Below, in pieces: positions 59,242 to 64,000 of a DNA stretch of 64,000 nucleotides. How positions within the stretch are numbered: the stretch's first letter is position 1; each line of letters starts with the position of its first letter. A model generated the notes under the pieces. That model was not told the origin of the DNA, searched no databases, and was given only the letters and a program-made list of their open reading frames with translations. Both the position numbers and the translations under genes were made by a program. The stretch is from Macrothele yani (lineage: Eukaryota; Arthropoda; Arachnida; Araneae; Macrothelidae). The stretch lies in NCBI GenBank assembly GCA_039090855.1, contig CM076990.1:201691232-201755231 (forward strand). The letters run 5' to 3'.

Positions 59242-60389
59242 TTAATCTTGCTTCCTCAGCATTAGAATCATTACTACCGCATGTGCTTTTTTGTCCCCTA
59301 CAGTCTTGGAATCTGTCCTAGGTGTACATGATTTTTTCATTGATATTTCATCTTTAAAAATACTTGTAAGAGAATCCCACAGTGGTAACAATCTTACAAT
59401 GCTCTTACCTAGAGAAAGCCATCTTATACAAGTATGTTTTAGCGCCTTTTTTGTTTCACTATTGTGTAGCTCCTGAAAACATTTAAGTTTTTGTTTCCTC
59501 TTTGAACTTCTTTGCAAACAATAAAAAATTATCTACTAACAGTTCATCCATATTTAAAGGCAGACAGACATAAAAAACCCTTTTCTGCTGTTAAATTCAA
59601 AAAATGACAAGGGCATTTTTGACAATCTTGCAAAACAGAAGTAACACCATTTTTATTCCCTACAATCACAGGAATGTTATCAGCCACTAATCCAATGCAA
59701 TTATCCATGGAAATATCTTTTTTTTTTTTTTTTTTTCAAATTCTGTAGAAGGAGATTACCTATATTTCTTCCAGTACTGTTTCCATTTAAGACAGGAACT
59801 GCTAAAACATTATTCTCAACTACGCGATTTTCATCGCTGCGATATGTAATCACAATAGGGTAAAGCTTTGCATTAGAATCATTACTACCGCCCATTGTGA
59901 TGCAAAAAGGTTTATATTTTAGAGTTGCCATTAATCTCAAAGTTCCTTCAGCTGCAGATCCTCTGACGATGACAAAAGTCTTCATCCGAGCATATCCGTA
60001 GCTCTTTGCCACTTCATGATTTGGAAAAAAGTTTTGCAGAAGCTGACCTATGTGATCAGGTCAGCTCAGAGGAATATTGTGCTCAATCAAAAATTATGTA
60101 ATAAGGCATTCTGCACGAATTACTTTCAAGTTATTTTCACTTCCACTTGACTGAAGGAAACTTTCAATTTTAGTATTTTTAGCATGTCTTGCAACATTTT
60201 CTTAACGCTTCTTACTTCTTATGTGGCTCGCAGTGTCATTTCCCCTCCATGAGCCACACTAAAATCTATTCCGCATTCTGTGCGGAAAGCATGTTTTTTG
60301 CTTTCACACAGCTTTACTATGCAGGGATATTTTGCACTGTATGAGCTTTTAAAGCTCTGAAGGTATTTTTGTTTTTTAGAAGCTGACAT
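59242..60389 (-). pseudogene. hAT-like transposase remnant
   Basis: Pieces in order: MSASKKQKYLQSFKSSYSAK with FRTECGIDFSVAHGGEMTL (BED-like finger region, 60389-60219); MATLKYKPFCITMGGSNDSN and AKLYPIVITYRSDENRV (60000-59840), where the catalytic D of the DGSND motif reads G; and CIRWLSLGKSIVRLLPLWDS (about 59440). Frames change between pieces. The gene is inactive. It differs from the ZMYM1-like hAT at 44.8-46.8 kb. Confidence 0.75.
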
Positions 60390-60452
60390 AACAACACACA
60401 CCAACGTGAAAAACCAGCAAAGATCAAACGAATACACACGGGCACAATTATA

Positions 60453-61993
60453 CACTGCTGGACAATTGCTAAGGACGGATCATAAATGGCGATATAGCGC
60501 ATAAAAAAGTAAGTGTGGTTGGATGCCAAGTGAAATAAAATAATGTCAGAATGCCAGGACATTACAAGAAAGACAATTTATTGTGCTCTGAAATCCAGAA
60601 GGCTTTGGAACGTGTTCAAGGGACAAACAGGCCATTTTGTGCAGAATACGTAAACGTGAAAAAAATGCAATTACCATCCGCAGGCATCCCGGAGTAAGAT
60701 GTCAATACGGGATATGGCCACCATGGAGGGCGATGCAAGATTCTACACGTCGTGTAATGCTTTGCACAATATTATCAAGCAGCTGTTGGGGTAATTTATC
60801 CCATTCCTCTGTCAGTGCACGAATGAGGGTGTCCTTGTTTATTGGAGGGCATTGGCGACCAGCAAGACTCCTACCCAAAGCATCCCACACATTTTCAATG
60901 GGATTCAGATCTGGAGAACGTGCTGGCCATACGAGGCGTTGAATATCCTCGCTCTCAAGACACTCCTGGACAGCGACTGTTCGATGACATGTTGCGTTGT
61001 TGTCCATGAAAATGAATCTATCACCGACAGCACCACGGAACATGTGAACATGAGGTAGCAGATCATTAATGTATCGTTGGCCAGTCATAGTCCCAGTTTT
61101 AAGTACATAGAGGGACGTACGGCCATTGATCATCATGATGCCAGCCCATACCATGACACTACATGTCGGATATCGGTCCCTTTCCTGTATGTTTGCTGGA
61201 CAATATGCAGTACCACTATCACGCCAGATCAGTTGTCGTCGACAATCAGACGTTAGACTGTATCTACTCTCATCTGAGAAGAGGACAGCAGACCAGCCGT
61301 TATCAGTCCAATTGCGATGTTGATGGCACCATTGCAAACGGGCGGTACAGTGACATCCGGACTATGGGATGCACACAACAGGACGGCGGGCGTATAGTCC
61401 TCCTTCATGCAAACATCTGGCGACAGTTTTTCGGGAGATCCATTTGCCAGTAGCAGCCATAAACTGATTTGCTACCTCACTAGCTGTGCTGCGCCTGTGT
61501 CTTTTTGTTGATAGCACTATGTACCGATCTTCTGCAGGTGTCGTACTGCGAACACGACCTCCCCCGTGACGTTTGCTACACTCCCCATTTGTTTGAAATG
61601 ATTTCCAAAGCCTTGAAACAACACTGTGGCTGACGTCGAACTCCCTGGCAACAGCTGTTATTTTTCGCCCTTCTTCAATCTTGCCAATAATACGGCCATG
61701 CGTAAAATCATCTAGGTGATGTCGGGAAAACATACTGAAAATTGCAAGTTCGTCAATTGATTCTTTCCATTTCAACTTTGCGTTTGAACAACAATGGTCA
61801 ACACACGTCAAATCCTTTATATCTTTTATCAGCGCTATGACGTTACGAACAAGTTCGGCAATCCAAAATTTGCATACGCACAACACGTCTTACTGTATCC
61901 TGCACTTATGCTAATTTCCACATTTTCCTGCCTTCCATTTTATGGTTGCTATCGTTGCTATTGTCATCCGTCCTTAGCAATTGTCCGGCAGTG
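60453..61993 (-). mobile_element. Tc1-like element, full length
   Basis: The TIRs cactgctggacaattgctaa... (60453) and its inverted copy ending 61993 match over about 28 bases with one mismatch. TA flanks both sides (60451-60452 and 61994-61995). It is 1541 bp long, inserted 64 bp upstream of the hAT gene start. The transposase is on the minus strand. Confidence 0.95.
60702..61733 (-). pseudogene. Tc1 transposase with a single premature stop
   Basis: One frame of 343 codons from MFSRHHLDDFTHGRIIGKIE to GGHIPY is interrupted only by a TAG near 61359-61361, after ARRPVVCIP. It has two HTH regions (KITAVAREFDVSHSVVSRLW; ASEVANQFMAATGKWISRKT), a basic GRP-like segment, FSDESRYSLTSDCRR (D1), FIFMDNNATCHRTVAVQECL (D2) and SPDLNPIENVWDALGRSL (E). 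All three catalytic residues and full length are kept. The ATG at 61733 is chosen because relatives start with a short M-S-R-R-like leader before HLDDF. It is the least damaged transposase here. Confidence 0.92.
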
Positions 61994-62329
61994 TATTAAA
62001 CAAGGAACTGCGACCAAGGTCCCTCTCCTTCCTTCTCTCTCTAAAACAAGTTTCACTCGGCGAGCAGTCATTCATAGGGGTGGGGGTAAAAGCTATGCTT
62101 TCACTCATTGATTACAGTCCTCTGCACCTGCGGGATAGCAACAGCTGCAGCTTGCCATTCAACCACCTTCGTCTTTACCCTACAGCAAATGTTTTCTCTG
62201 AAAAAATCCCCAAATTTTGGGAATTCTAAGAAAATGCCAAAAAGCCAGGAGATTTTAATTTAAAATAGGGAGACCGGGAAAAAGTATCAAAAACCGGGAG
62301 TCCCCCGTGAAAATCCAGTAGCCTTGGAA

Positions 62330-63466
62330 GGTGCGACTCTCTCAGGGTATGTGAATTTACTGAATACCAATATTATGTATTCTGCTTGTTGACATGCTCT
62401 AGCAGATGAAACTAAGCTTCATTGGTTGAAAAAGAAGATAAATGTGTCCATGAATCCCCCACAACCATTTTAAAGAGCCATTCACAATAAGCCACATCTC
62501 TCCATGTTTTTAGTTCTTGCTCTGACATGATAGGTTTCAGTCACAAATGACTGAACACATACTGACATGATCTTTCTGGACACTCATTTTTGTTGTTATA
62601 ACTGATAACCTGAGAGCCAACTTACAAGTACTTCTTAACCATATGATCTGCAATGTGGGTGACAACCTGTGAGGTATGGATGGAAGGGTTTCTTAGTTTC
62701 AGTGCGTTGCTCACAAACAGAACTGGAAGTATGCAACTTTTTTACCAACTGTTGAACTGTGTATTTTGCAGTAACACTGGCAGTGGGATATTGTTCCACG
62801 AGTATCATGTATCAACTTGGAATATCCCAGATGAACTACAGCTCCACAATGAAAATACACTGTTCCAGTGAATATGACATGTCTTTTCTCCAGCACACAC
62901 AGAGATGAACTAACAAAAAACATTAGTGCCAAGTTCACAGGCATTCCAGCTGCCTGAGGCTCTACAGGAATCACATGACTACACTTTGCTGCTATTAAAA
63001 TTTGTGGGGCTACTTTTTCATGCATCAAAAGCTGTAGTTATCCCAAAATAAGATATTTAAGAACCATGTAAAAGGTTAAGCTAAATTAATTCACTCTTAA
63101 ATTTTGAGTTCAGGTAAATTTATTTAATTTTCTCAAAGTCAGAAGAAAAACCTCTGTATTTTATAGGGAGATTTTTCTTCTTGTACTTCGTAAAATTTGA
63201 CCAGAAGAAATGTGCCTAGGACATACACCATGAAGAGTAGAAACAAAAATAAGTCTTTACACAATGATCATTTGATATTTGTTATTGAAGGGGGGAAAAA
63301 AGTGAAATACTTTTCCCATCTACTGGAAAACAAAAGAAAAAATATTTTTGTTATTAAGTTTCCCTCCCCATGAAATGTGTATAGAACATACACTGCTTTC
63401 TGAGACCACTAGCAGTCAAGAAAGATTTTAATTTTTAGTGACTGTTATGGGATTTTCTTTTTACAG
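62330..63466. other. Intron sequence up to EXOC5 exon D
   Basis: No gene or element border is visible. It ends in the acceptor tttctttttacag. Confidence 0.5.
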
Positions 63467-63553
63467 TTCTACACCAAAGCATGGTGATTGTTTACAAAAG
63501 AAGAAGAAAGCTGTGGAGGAGATGGAACTGAAACTTCACACAGGACTTGAAAG
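63467..63553 (+). CDS. EXOC5: EXOC5 internal exon D
   Basis: With the AT carried from exon C, the exon reads I, then STPKHGDCLQKKKKAVEEME and LKLHTGLER. It aligns with the highly conserved ECLQKKKEIIEQMEMKLDTG of EXOC5. The acceptor is tttacag. The donor gtgttg after GAAAG is weak but is placed where the family continues with T, and reading on gives unrelated residues (CCIKMNFF). The end is therefore less certain than the start. Later exons lie outside the window. Confidence 0.88.
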
Positions 63554-64000
63554 GTGTTGTATCAAAATGAACTTTTTTCTAATGAGGCACACTTTTTTCT
63601 GTCCGTACTGCACAAACTGCCATTTCTGTAGAGTCTGTTGAGGTATTAACATAAATGTTATCTATTTGTTTAGGAAATGTGATGAGTGCACTTTTAATTC
63701 TCTAAATATTTTTGTTTTGTTGTTTTTATGAAAAAGTAGTAAATTTTTTGGCACTGCTTTTATGAATTCACTTTTTGGACATAATATTAAAGCAATTTTT
63801 CAAGGATTTTTAAGAAAGCTGTAGTGTTAGTGCCTTGTGAAAGAAGTAGCAAGATAGTTTGAAGAATTTAGTGACCCAGAAATCTAACCAATGATCCCTT
63901 CCCCTGTCATTAGGAGCCAGATCATGTACTTTCATGTGTAATTTTAAGGTAACCTCTCTTTAAACCACCATATTTTAAACAAGAAGTGAAGCAGGACAAA
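63554..64000. other. Start of the next EXOC5 intron
   Basis: No exon or element was recognised in this end segment. Confidence 0.5.

Larger units (their letters stand above)
59150..62327 (-). mobile_element. Second hAT element, interrupted by a Tc1
   Basis: A degraded hAT gene (60389-59242, minus) is followed upstream, beyond the Tc1 insertion, by a 5' end with words typical of hAT termini (complement of aaaccgggagtcccccgtga and ccagtagccttgg near 62290-62327). The left border near 59150 is a guess, and no 8-bp duplication was found. Confidence 0.5.

Overview
This window is eukaryotic and AT-rich. It contains poly(T) and dinucleotide tracts, split exons with consensus GT/AG sites, and many layers of transposable elements. 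The host gene is EXOC5 (Sec10, an exocyst subunit) on the + strand. Four consecutive internal exons (8158-8317, 18968-19076, 42361-42484, 63467-63553) join in perfect phase and encode about 160 residues. The introns between them are 10.6, 23.3 and 21.0 kb, so well under 1% of the window is host coding sequence. The mix of elements (mariner, Tc1, ZMYM1-like hAT, RTE, Penelope-like, tRNA-derived SINEs) together with large introns suggests an invertebrate, most likely an arthropod with a big genome such as a chelicerate. The species cannot be fixed from this sequence.

Layout. 1-8157: intron with two SINE families and an old LINE copy split by a 3.3 kb fold-back Penelope-like element (PLE). 8318-18967: fragment of a LINE with a PD-(D/E)XK-like C-terminus, a full-length dead mariner, a 2.6 kb PLE palindrome with a GIY-YIG endonuclease ORF in each arm, and a near-intact Tc1 sharing a TA with a MITE. 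19077-42360: a second PLE palindrome, two near full-length RTE LINEs tail to tail (6.4 kb palindrome), and an unclassified DNA transposon (26980-32949) containing an RTE copy, a PLE inverted pseudo-LTR and a SINE. Further on are mariner remnants, a promoter-like block with nuclear-receptor half-sites, and a long-TIR mariner relative. 42485-63466: a nest of three elements with hAT-like ends (43969-54676, perfect outer 8-bp TSD), whose core carries two inverted higher-order minisatellite arrays, then another near full-length RTE and a second hAT interrupted by a Tc1 whose transposase has one premature stop.

Inverted (fold-back) organisation recurs across the window. Four PLE insertions of different families are palindromic. 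Three of them carry hammerhead-ribozyme-like cores (CTGANGA or a variant, a stem, GAAA), and two are flanked by 12-bp target duplications plus a short one-sided extension. Nothing resembles a bacterial or phage system. The most unusual objects are the double-hammerhead PLE insertion at 29328-29628 and the mirrored minisatellite element at 46909-53672.
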